Of a stretch of 64,000 nucleotides of DNA, positions 1 to 6,980 are shown piece by piece. The notes under the pieces are model-generated. The model was not told where the DNA came from. It searched no databases and saw only the letters and a program-made list of their open reading frames with translations. Both the position numbers and the translations under genes were made by a program. Source of the stretch: Streptomyces sp. HUAS 15-9 (lineage in GTDB: Bacteria > Actinomycetota > Actinomycetes > Streptomycetales > Streptomycetaceae); NCBI RefSeq assembly GCF_025642155.1, contig NZ_CP106798.1, forward strand, positions 6,820,001-6,884,000, in the 5' to 3' direction. The first letter of the stretch is position 1. Each line of letters begins with the position of its first letter.

Positions 1-578
1 GCGATCAGGGCGACGTCGTCGGACGCGGTGTCGACAGCGGGGTACGGGGTGCCGGGTGTCGGGCGGTTGAGGAGGTCGTCCGGGGCGTCACCGCCGTACG
101 TCGTGATGCGCAGCCCGGGGATCTCGGCCTTGGCGAGGTCGTCGACGGCCCGGACGTCGCACAGCGCGTGCCCCACCCGGGCGATCGAGCAGATCGTGCC
201 GAGCTCGTGCGGGCGCTGTTGGGCCAGCACGGTGACGGCCACCGCGCCCGCCTTCAGCACGGCCAGCCAGCAGGCCGCGAGCCAGGGTGTGGTGGGGCCG
301 CGCAGCAGGACGCGATTGCCGGGGACCACGCCCAGGTCGCGCGTGAGGACATGCGCGATGCGGTCGACGTAGGCACGGAGGTCGCCGTAGGTCCAGGTGT
401 CGCCGGAGGGCGCGTGGAACACGGGACGCGCCGGGTCGGCGTGGTCCAGGAGCTCGACGGCACAGTTCAGCCGCTCGGGGTAGTGCAGCTCAGGCAGGTC
501 GAAGCGCAGCTCCGGCCACTCGTCGGGTGGTGGCAGGTTGTCGCGCGCGAAGGTGTCGACGTGCGCCGAGACGTTCAT
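1..578 (-). CDS. AMP-dependent acyl-CoA synthetase/ligase (benzoate/2-aminobenzoate-CoA ligase-like), N-terminal part
   Basis: Partial gene running off the left edge; about 192 N-terminal residues are visible from an ATG at 576-578. The translation has the N-terminal fold of ANL adenylating enzymes: WTYGDL, then a GNRVLLRGPTTPWL stretch and AVLKAGAV, as in the benzoate- and anthranilate-CoA ligase branch. The family adenylates a carboxylate with ATP and transfers it to CoA in the cytoplasm. The AMP-binding P-loop and C-terminal lysine lie outside the window, so substrate is inferred only. It diverges from an acyl-CoA dehydrogenase/RidA pair across a 146-bp gap, which suggests one small CoA-thioester catabolic locus with back-to-back promoters. 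Confidence 0.8.
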   Translation of the reverse strand, partial: MNVSAHVDTFARDNLPPPDEWPELRFDLPELHYPERLNCAVELLDHADPARPVFHAPSGDTWTYGDLRAYVDRIAHVLTRDLGVVPGNRVLLRGPTTPWLAACWLAVLKAGAVAVTVLAQQRPHELGTICSIARVGHALCDVRAVDDLAKAEIPGLRITTYGGDAPDDLLNRPTPGTPYPAVDTASDDVALI

Positions 579-724
579 GACGGTTCGCCCCCTTGCCTGG
601 TGGGCTCGCGTGGGCTCGTGGTGCGCTCGCGCAAGGAGCGTATCGTGTTGGTGACGGCAGTCAACAGTACGCGATACCGTCGTTCGGGGGTCGATGACGG
701 CCCGCCGTGGAGGGAGGACCGGCA

Positions 725-1861
725 GTGCCCGCATTCTCGCTCGAACCGGAACAGATCGCCTGGTGTGCCGAGCTGCGCGCCATGGCCGCGGAGCGGCTGC
801 GCCCGCTCGTGGAGAAGGGCGAGCCCGGCCGGGTCGACCGGGCGCTCCTCACGGAGCTGGGCCGGCTCGGTCTGCTGTCGCGCCTGTTCACCTCCGGCGC
901 CCTGGACCTGTGTCTGATGCGCGAGTCCCTGGCCCGGGCCTGCACGCAGGCCGAGACCGCCCTGGCCCTCCAGGGCCTCGGCGCCCACCCGGTCCACGCC
1001 CATGGCACCCCCGCCCAGCGGGAACACTGGCTGCCCCGGGTGTCCGACGGCAGCGCGGTGGCCGCGTTCGCGCTGAGCGAGCCGGGGGCGGGCTCGGACG
1101 CGGCGGCGCTCGCCCTGCGGGCGGATCCGGAGGGAGGGGGACGCTGGCGGCTCACCGGGCAGAAGTGCTGGATCTCCAACGCCCCCGAGGCCGACTTCTA
1201 CACCGTCTTCGCGCGCACCACCCCCGATGCCGGTGCCCGCGGGGTGACCGCCTTCCTGGTGCCCGCCGACCGGCCCGGCCTCAGCGGTTCGCCCCTGGAG
1301 ATGCTCTCCCCGCACCCCATCGGCAGCCTCGACTTCGACGCCGTACCCGTGACCGAGGACGACCTGCTCGGGGAGGCCGACCGCGGATTCCGGGTCGCGA
1401 TGGGCACGCTCAACCTCTTCCGCCCCAGCGTCGGTGCCTTCGCCGTCGGCATGGCCCAGGCGGCGCTCGACGCGACCCTCGCCCATACGGCCGGACGGGA
1501 CGCGTTCGGCGGCAAGTTGAGGGATCTGCAGGCGGTCGCTCATGTTGTGGCGGAGATGGCACTGCGCACGGACGCGGCCCGTCTGATGGTCTACGCGGCG
1601 GCGACGGCGTACGACGAGTCCGCCCCCGACGTCCCCAAGCGCGCCGCGATGGCGAAGCTGCTGGCCACCGAGACCGCGCAGTACGTCGTCGACGCGGCCG
1701 TCCAACTGCACGGAGCCCGGGCGCTTCAGCGGGGCCATCTGCTCGAACACCTCTACCGCGAGGTGCGCGCCCCGCGCATCTACGAGGGTGCCAGTGAGGT
1801 CCAACGCGGCATCATCGCCAAGGAGTTGTACGCCACCGCCGACCGGGAGGCCCGTCCGTGA
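725..1861 (+). CDS. Acyl-CoA dehydrogenase
   Basis: 378-residue flavoprotein of the acyl-CoA dehydrogenase superfamily, which introduces an alpha-beta double bond into acyl-CoA thioesters and passes electrons to ETF. Family signatures are clear: FALSEPGAGSD in the FAD-binding middle domain, and near the C-terminus REVRAPRIYEGASEVQRGII, where the Glu of YEGASE is the usual catalytic base. Length is normal. An in-frame GTG lies upstream at 707, but GTG 725 is preferred because the GGAGGGAGGA stretch at about 709-718 is then a properly spaced ribosome site. It overlaps the RidA gene by 4 bp (GTGA), so the two are translationally coupled. Confidence 0.92.
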   Translation: MPAFSLEPEQIAWCAELRAMAAERLRPLVEKGEPGRVDRALLTELGRLGLLSRLFTSGALDLCLMRESLARACTQAETALALQGLGAHPVHAHGTPAQREHWLPRVSDGSAVAAFALSEPGAGSDAAALALRADPEGGGRWRLTGQKCWISNAPEADFYTVFARTTPDAGARGVTAFLVPADRPGLSGSPLEMLSPHPIGSLDFDAVPVTEDDLLGEADRGFRVAMGTLNLFRPSVGAFAVGMAQAALDATLAHTAGRDAFGGKLRDLQAVAHVVAEMALRTDAARLMVYAAATAYDESAPDVPKRAAMAKLLATETAQYVVDAAVQLHGARALQRGHLLEHLYREVRAPRIYEGASEVQRGIIAKELYATADREARP

Positions 1862-2256
1862 CGACCGAGCGCGTCAATCCGCCCGACCTGTCCCCGCCCG
1901 CCGGCTTCTCGCACGCGGTCGTCGCCACCGGCTCCCGCGTGGTCTTCCTCGCGGGCCAGACGGCCCTCGACACCGACGGCAAGGTCACCGGCGACACCCT
2001 CCTCGAGCAGTTCGAGAAGGCGCTCGGCAATCTCCTCACCGCCCTGCGCGCGGCCGGCGGCACCCCCGCCGACCTCGCCCGCGTCACCGTCTATGCCACC
2101 GACGTCGCCGCCTACCGCGCGCATGCCCCCGAACTCGGGCGGATCTGGCGCCGGTTGGCGGGCCGCACCTATCCGGCCATGGCGGTCGTGGAGGTCGTGC
2201 GGCTGTGGGACGAGGAGGCGTTGGTCGAGCTCGACGGGTTCGCGGTGCTGTCCTAG
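1858..2256 (+). CDS. RidA/YjgF family enamine/imine deaminase
   Basis: 132-residue protein of the RidA (YjgF/YER057c/UK114) family, small trimeric enzymes that hydrolyse reactive enamine and imine intermediates or related metabolites. Visible family features include FSHAVVATGSRVVFLAGQTA, a central RAAGGTPADLARVTVYATD stretch and the terminal YPAMAVVEVVRLWDEEALVELDG. The GTG start overlaps the upstream acyl-CoA dehydrogenase stop. The TAG stop lies inside the 6-bp target duplication of the following IS481-type element, so the insertion left the reading frame complete. Its role with the dehydrogenase and the divergent CoA ligase is probably in catabolism of a nitrogen-containing acyl compound, which is inference. 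Confidence 0.9.
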   Translation: MTTERVNPPDLSPPAGFSHAVVATGSRVVFLAGQTALDTDGKVTGDTLLEQFEKALGNLLTALRAAGGTPADLARVTVYATDVAAYRAHAPELGRIWRRLAGRTYPAMAVVEVVRLWDEEALVELDGFAVLS

Positions 2257-2257
2257 A
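2252..2257. repeat. Left copy of IS target-site duplication (CCTAGA)
   Basis: CCTAGA occurs directly outside both IS ends (also 3341-3346). The left copy contains the TAG stop of the ridA gene, so the element landed on a stop codon without changing the protein. Confidence 0.88.
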
Positions 2258-3340
2258 TGTACTCGGTCATGAGGTTGGTGACAGTCGGCTGATCGGTGGC
2301 TGGCCGCCGAGCGCGGTGTGTCGGCGGCCAGTGTTGTAGAAGTCGAGCCAGGGCGCGAGTGCTCGCGCGCGTTGGGCATTGCTGGTGAAGACCTTCCGGT
2401 AAGCCCATTCGGTCTGCAGGGTGCGGTTGAACCGTTCGACCTTTCCGTTGGTCCACGGGCAGTGCGGGCGGGTGAACTTCTGGCGTGCTCCGAGTGCTTG
2501 GCATGCGGTCTGGAAGTCGTGCGAGAGCCGGTAGTTCTTGGCGTTGTCGGTCATGACCCGCTCGATGCGGGTGATGCCGTGAGCGTGGAAGAACGCGGCT
2601 GCGCGGGTGAGAAAGCCCGCGCAGGTGGTGCCCTTCTCGTCGGGGAGGATCTCGGCGTAGGCGAGGCGGGAGTGGTCGTCGACGGCAGCGTGGACGTAGT
2701 CGTAACCCAGTCCCCGCATCGATCCGGGTCGTTCACCGCGGCCGTGGGCGCGATGGCCGCCGCCGGCGGGGATCCTGCCGAGCTTCTTGACGTCGACATG
2801 GATCATGTCGCCGGGCCGGGAGTGTTCGTAGCGGCGGCTGCTGGCCCTGGTGGCGCGGATGACCTGGCCGGTCAGCGGGTCGCAGGCGGACAGCGCCGGC
2901 ACCTGGTGGCGGCTGAGGATCCGGCTGATGGTGCGGGCGGGGACGCCGGTCTGCTCGGCCAGGGCGTCGGGACCCGTGCGCAGGGTGCGGCGGGCTTTGA
3001 GCACGCGCTGTTCGACGGCCGCGGGTGTGCGGGTGGGACGGCGGTGCGGACTGCTGCTGCGGTCCTGCAGCCCGCTCCAGCCCTCCGCGCGGTAGCGGTT
3101 CACCCAGCGATGGGCGCACTGGCGGGAGACGCCGAGTTCCTTTGCGACGTGAGCGACCGGACGCCGGTCCAGTACGACACGACGCACCAGCAGGCATCTG
3201 CCGTGAAAAGTCAGCCGGGCATTAGCGTGGGCCACCAGGACCTCCGAGGTGAGTGAAGACGGCTATCTCCACTACGCCCGGAGGTCCTTCCTTGATCAAC
3301 TACCGACGGCTGCGTGTCACCAACGTGACGGCCGAGTACA
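2258..3340 (-). mobile_element. IS481-type insertion sequence, 1083 bp, with 6-bp target duplication
   Basis: The ends are imperfect inverted repeats beginning TGTACTCGG (left, from 2258) and, read inward from the right end at 3340, TGTACTCGGCCGTCACGTTG. TGTACTCGG and GTTGGTGACA are shared by both ends. The element is bounded by the direct repeat CCTAGA at 2252-2257 and 3341-3346. It encodes one intact DDE transposase on the minus strand. Intact ends, an intact transposase and a perfect target duplication point to a fairly recent insertion. Confidence 0.93.
2267..3235 (-). CDS. IS481 family transposase
   Basis: 322-residue transposase, the only gene of the surrounding element. The N-terminal half is a helix-turn-helix region (VAHVAKELGVSRQCAHRWVNRY). 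The C-terminal half is an rve-type DDE integrase core: the first Asp in MIHVDVKKLGRIP, the second in ERVMTDNAKNY, and the Glu in WTNGKVERFNRTL. All three catalytic acids are present and the frame is open throughout, so the enzyme should be active. The GTG start at 3233-3235 is the first usable start. The stop lies 10 bp inside the left inverted repeat, as is usual in compact IS elements. Confidence 0.95.
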   Translation of the reverse strand: MAHANARLTFHGRCLLVRRVVLDRRPVAHVAKELGVSRQCAHRWVNRYRAEGWSGLQDRSSSPHRRPTRTPAAVEQRVLKARRTLRTGPDALAEQTGVPARTISRILSRHQVPALSACDPLTGQVIRATRASSRRYEHSRPGDMIHVDVKKLGRIPAGGGHRAHGRGERPGSMRGLGYDYVHAAVDDHSRLAYAEILPDEKGTTCAGFLTRAAAFFHAHGITRIERVMTDNAKNYRLSHDFQTACQALGARQKFTRPHCPWTNGKVERFNRTLQTEWAYRKVFTSNAQRARALAPWLDFYNTGRRHTALGGQPPISRLSPTS

Positions 3341-3346
3341 CCTAGA
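3341..3346. repeat. Right copy of IS target-site duplication (CCTAGA)
   Basis: Second copy of the 6-bp duplication flanking the IS481-type element. Removing the element and one copy would restore ridA stop followed directly by the repeat array at 3347 onward. Confidence 0.88.
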
Positions 3347-3436
3347 GCCGTCCTGAACCGGAGTTCCAGAGCCTTCCGAACCGGGGCTCGGGCGACTCCG
3401 AACCGGGGTTCAGGCGGCTCCGAGCCGGGGCTCAGA
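3346..3436. repeat. Four imperfect tandem repeats of about 23 bp
   Basis: Four consecutive units share the core CCGAACCGGGGCTC with variants: units begin near 3346, 3369, 3392 and 3414. The array fills the space between the IS element and the stop of the DUF5999 gene and runs a few bases into that gene. No function is evident. It is partly self-complementary (CCGG cores) and could act as a weak terminator. Confidence 0.6.
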
Positions 3437-3620
3437 CGGCGACCGTCTGCCGTTCGGCCGGTGCCCGGTGCGGCGGCACGACGCTGCCATCGGCGTGCAG
3501 CTCGCCCGTGTCGTCGAAGACGATCCCCCCGTCGCACAGCAGGCTCCAGCCCTGCTCGGGGTGGGCGGCGACGATGTGCGGGGCGCCGCTGTCGTGAGTC
3601 GGGGTCCGGTGGGAACACAT
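3432..3620 (-). CDS. DUF5999 family small protein
   Basis: 62-residue protein starting MCSHRTPTHDS and containing VAAHPEQGWSLLCDGGIVF and DTGELHADGSVVPPHR, the conserved core of the streptomycete DUF5999 family (function unknown). The ATG at 3618-3620 follows a strong GGAGGT ribosome site. The open frame extends much further upstream without a ribosome site, so the short form is preferred. It is cytoplasmic by appearance, with no signal or membrane segment. The stop codon lies within a 23-bp tandem repeat array. Confidence 0.8.
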   Translation of the reverse strand: MCSHRTPTHDSGAPHIVAAHPEQGWSLLCDGGIVFDDTGELHADGSVVPPHRAPAERQTVAV

Positions 3621-3773
3621 GGCACACCTCCGCGTCGGATCTGACGGGTGCCTGCGGCCTGTTCGGCGCCCGGCACGAGTAGACCATGCTCCCCTCGTGA
3701 ACTCCTCGGAACGGCCTGAAGCGAAGTGTGACAACTCGCGGACAACTCCCTGACCGTTCCACGACCGCCGTGA

Positions 3774-4292
<519 letters not shown>

Positions 4293-4303
4293 GCGCGCAC
4301 ACA

Positions 4304-4338
4304 CGGCGGCCCGGCGCATCAGGTGCGCCGGGCCGCCG
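4304..4338. terminator. Bidirectional terminator, perfect 15-bp stem
   Basis: CGGCGGCCCGGCGCA (4304-4318) pairs perfectly with 4324-4338 around a 5-nt loop, between two convergent genes. No U tract, as usual in Streptomyces. Confidence 0.88.
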
Positions 4339-4346
4339 CTCCGCGT

Positions 4347-4736
4347 TCAGGCGGCTCCGTGGCTCATGACGTCGTCCGTGCAGGCGATGTGGATCGTCAG
4401 GTCGGCCGGAGCCGAGCGGCTGAGGAAGGGCCAGGTCTGGGCCTTGCGCGCGGTGATGATCCAGCCGGTGGCGTGGTCGTTCATGCGGTCCTCGGTGACA
4501 TCGGTCCGGTCCGTGCCGAGGATCGCGTCCTTCTTGGCGCTGATGGTGTATCCGCCGCTGTAGGCGTGCTGCGCGGCCGGGCAGAGCGCCTCGTGCGGCC
4601 GGCCGTCGGCACCGCCGGGGACGAACACCGAGAAGTGGTGCGGCGGTTGGGGCGGGTCGGCCACGGCGGGGGCGGCACAGACGAGCAGGGTCGCGGCTCC
4701 CGCGGCCGCGGTGACGGCGGTACGTGTTCGGGGCAT
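4347..4736 (-). CDS. Secreted hypothetical protein
   Basis: 129-residue protein with a Sec signal peptide (MPRTRTAVTAAAGAATLLVC, cleavage near ADP at residue 27). The mature part has no family I recognise. It contains two cysteines (C52, C121), which may form a disulfide, and a SGGYTISAKKDAILGTDRTD stretch typical of small extracellular beta-rich proteins. ATG at 4734-4736 follows GAGGAGCACCCCC. It is convergent with the DUF6299-like gene and ends 9 bp from the shared terminator. Base composition is like its neighbours. Confidence 0.68.
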   Translation of the reverse strand: MPRTRTAVTAAAGAATLLVCAAPAVADPPQPPHHFSVFVPGGADGRPHEALCPAAQHAYSGGYTISAKKDAILGTDRTDVTEDRMNDHATGWIITARKAQTWPFLSRSAPADLTIHIACTDDVMSHGAA

Positions 4737-4977
4737 GGGGGTGCTCCTCGGAAGGGGACGGGGGACTGGCCGGGACCATTGCAGTCGCCGTGGCGATCGA
4801 GGGGTCTACGGACACGCAGCGTTGCATCCCATCGGGGCAAAGCGGTCATTCTTTCGAGAAAGCGGTCACATTTCGCTACCCTGCGTGATTTACTGACGTC
4901 ATTCCGTCACTCTACGTGGTCGCCCTGGACTGCCCCGTACTGGCTCGGTGCGCCACGTGTCCCCAAGAGGAGTCCCC

Positions 4978-6876
4978 ATGCCCCGCAGAGGGAGGTGGAC
5001 GATCGCGGCTGGCTGCGCCGCGGTCGTTCTGTCACTCACCGCCCCCGCCGGCCGCGCCGCCCCGTTCCGTCTCGTCCCCCTGCCGTCCTCGGCACGGCCG
5101 GCCGATCCGCACCCGCACGGGGTGCACATCTCGAAGGCGGAGCTCGCCGAGGAGATCCGCCCCGACGAGGTCAAGGCATTCGGCAGGGCCCGCGCCGAAC
5201 AGATGGCCCGCGACCGCATCGGCCTGCGCGCCGTCGACCGGGGCTACCCCCAGCCCATGCGGAACCGCAGTCTCAATCGGCTCACCGACTCGCAGAAGGA
5301 GCAGAACGCGAAGTTCACCCCTGCGGCGTTCGGCAAGTTCACCGACTACTTCTCCAGTCCGGACTACGGCGACCACGTCGCCCTGCTGCCCACTGGCAAG
5401 GTCCTGCTGTTCTCCTTCGAGGCCGTCGAGGACAGCCCCAACAAGGAGACCGCGCCCACCGAGGTCATCGGCCGCGACAACGCCGGACGCGCCTACGTCT
5501 GGGACCCGAGCAAAAAGCCCGACGACCCCGCCGCCTTCAAGGCCGTACCGCCACCCGTGGTCAACATGGACGACGGCCTGGACGAACCGCGCGCCGCGCC
5601 GATCTTCTGCGCCGGGCACTCCTACCTGCCCAACGGCATGGTGGGCATCTTCGGCGGCAACCTCGGCGGCAACCACGGCACCGGTGCCCACCTCGCCCTG
5701 GTCTTCGACCCCTGGAACAACAAGTGGTACCGGCAGCAGGACATGGCCGAGGGCCGCTGGTACCCCTCCGTGGTCACAGGCGCCGATGGCCGGCAGTTCA
5801 TCACCTCCGGCCACGGCGACACCGGCTGGGGCAAGCTCTCCCAGACGATCGAGCGCTTCCCGGCCCAGGGCACCGGCGTCACGTACGACAAGACGATCGG
5901 ACCCGTCGGCCAGCCGCTCGACAAGTGGAAGATCACGGCCGACTACATGGCCGACTACCCGCACCTGTTCTCCCTGCGGGACGGCCTGATCTACGGCTTC
6001 GGCCGCAACTACAACGAGCAGTTCGCCTTCGATCCGCAGACCGAGACCGATCAGGTGCTGCGCCCCCGCCCCGGCGGCGGCATGCGCAACTACGGCTCGG
6101 CGGTGGCCCTGCCCAGCACCACCAAGGGCCAGGGCCCCGACTCCGTGCTGATCCTGGGGGGTGACCGCAACGACCCCAAGACGTACAAGTTCTCCGGCGG
6201 CCGCTGGACCGAGGACACCCCCCGTGCCTTCGGCCGCACCCAGGACGACACGCTGATCTTCCCCGACGGGCGGCTGTGGACCGTCAACGGCGGCTACGAC
6301 ATCCGCGACTACGGCAACGGCCTGTACAACCCCAACGCCGACGAGAAGTACCGCCAGACCGAGTTGCGCGGCACCGACGGCACCTGGCGGCTCGGCCCGG
6401 TCCAGCGGCTGCCGCGCGGCTACCACTCCAACGCCGTGATCCTGCCCGACGGCCGCATCATGATCACCGGTGACGAGCTGCAGGAGATCGCCAACAACCG
6501 GGACATCAAGTCCGGGATGAACGGCACCATCGAGATCTTCGAGCCGCCGTATCTGCACCAGGGCGGCGTCCGCCCCACCCTGACGGACGTGCCGAGTCAA
6601 CCCCTGGGCTACAACGCCGACCTCCGGATCAGCACGGGCACGCCCGAACAGGCGGAGAAGGCCGTCCTGATGGCACCCATCACCTCCACCCACTCGGTGG
6701 ACACCAGCCAGCGCCGCATCGAACTCCCCATCACCAGCCGCGCCGGCAACAAGCTCGTCCTCACCACCCCGCAGTCCGCCAAGGACGCGCCGCCCGGCTT
6801 CTACCTGCTCTTCCTGCTCGACGACCGGGGTGTGCCCAGCGTCGCCAAGTGGGTGCAGCTCAAGCCCGGCGCCTGA
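4978..6876 (+). CDS. Secreted galactose-oxidase-like copper radical oxidase (GlxA-like, DUF1929 C-terminal domain)
   Basis: 632-residue secreted protein with a signal peptide (MPRRGRWTIAAGCAAVVLSL). A Kelch-type beta propeller is followed by the DUF1929/galactose-oxidase C-terminal Ig-like domain. The residues that bind copper and form the Cys-Tyr cofactor in GlxA/galactose oxidase have plausible equivalents: Cys211 in FCAGHSYLPNG, Tyr262 in RWYPS, Tyr482-His483 in YHSNAV, and His572 in STHSVD. Such enzymes oxidise primary alcohols or aldehydes with O2 and release H2O2. The N-terminal 100 residues before the propeller are unassigned. ATG 4978 is chosen over the upstream 4948 start because it gives a clean signal peptide and follows AAGAGGAG. 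A Dyp-type peroxidase gene follows 104 bp downstream and may use the peroxide. Confidence 0.85.
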   Translation: MPRRGRWTIAAGCAAVVLSLTAPAGRAAPFRLVPLPSSARPADPHPHGVHISKAELAEEIRPDEVKAFGRARAEQMARDRIGLRAVDRGYPQPMRNRSLNRLTDSQKEQNAKFTPAAFGKFTDYFSSPDYGDHVALLPTGKVLLFSFEAVEDSPNKETAPTEVIGRDNAGRAYVWDPSKKPDDPAAFKAVPPPVVNMDDGLDEPRAAPIFCAGHSYLPNGMVGIFGGNLGGNHGTGAHLALVFDPWNNKWYRQQDMAEGRWYPSVVTGADGRQFITSGHGDTGWGKLSQTIERFPAQGTGVTYDKTIGPVGQPLDKWKITADYMADYPHLFSLRDGLIYGFGRNYNEQFAFDPQTETDQVLRPRPGGGMRNYGSAVALPSTTKGQGPDSVLILGGDRNDPKTYKFSGGRWTEDTPRAFGRTQDDTLIFPDGRLWTVNGGYDIRDYGNGLYNPNADEKYRQTELRGTDGTWRLGPVQRLPRGYHSNAVILPDGRIMITGDELQEIANNRDIKSGMNGTIEIFEPPYLHQGGVRPTLTDVPSQPLGYNADLRISTGTPEQAEKAVLMAPITSTHSVDTSQRRIELPITSRAGNKLVLTTPQSAKDAPPGFYLLFLLDDRGVPSVAKWVQLKPGA

Positions 6877-6980
6877 CCCCTGTTCGTCCCCTGCCGCCGT
6901 ACACCCGGGCAGCGCTGCCCACGGCGCCGCCCGGGTCAGCCATGCATGTCCCCATATGTCCCCACAGTCAAGGGAGTTCC

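Noticed and set aside
575..1804. Long open frame of 409 codons antisense to the acyl-CoA dehydrogenase
   Set aside because: Typical high-GC shadow frame; composition and lack of family similarity contrast with the clear dehydrogenase on the other strand.
6849..6980. Upstream start for the Dyp peroxidase that would add an N-terminal tail
   Set aside because: The tail overlaps the oxidase gene end, has no signal-peptide character and no ribosome site; ATG 6981 has AAGGGAG.
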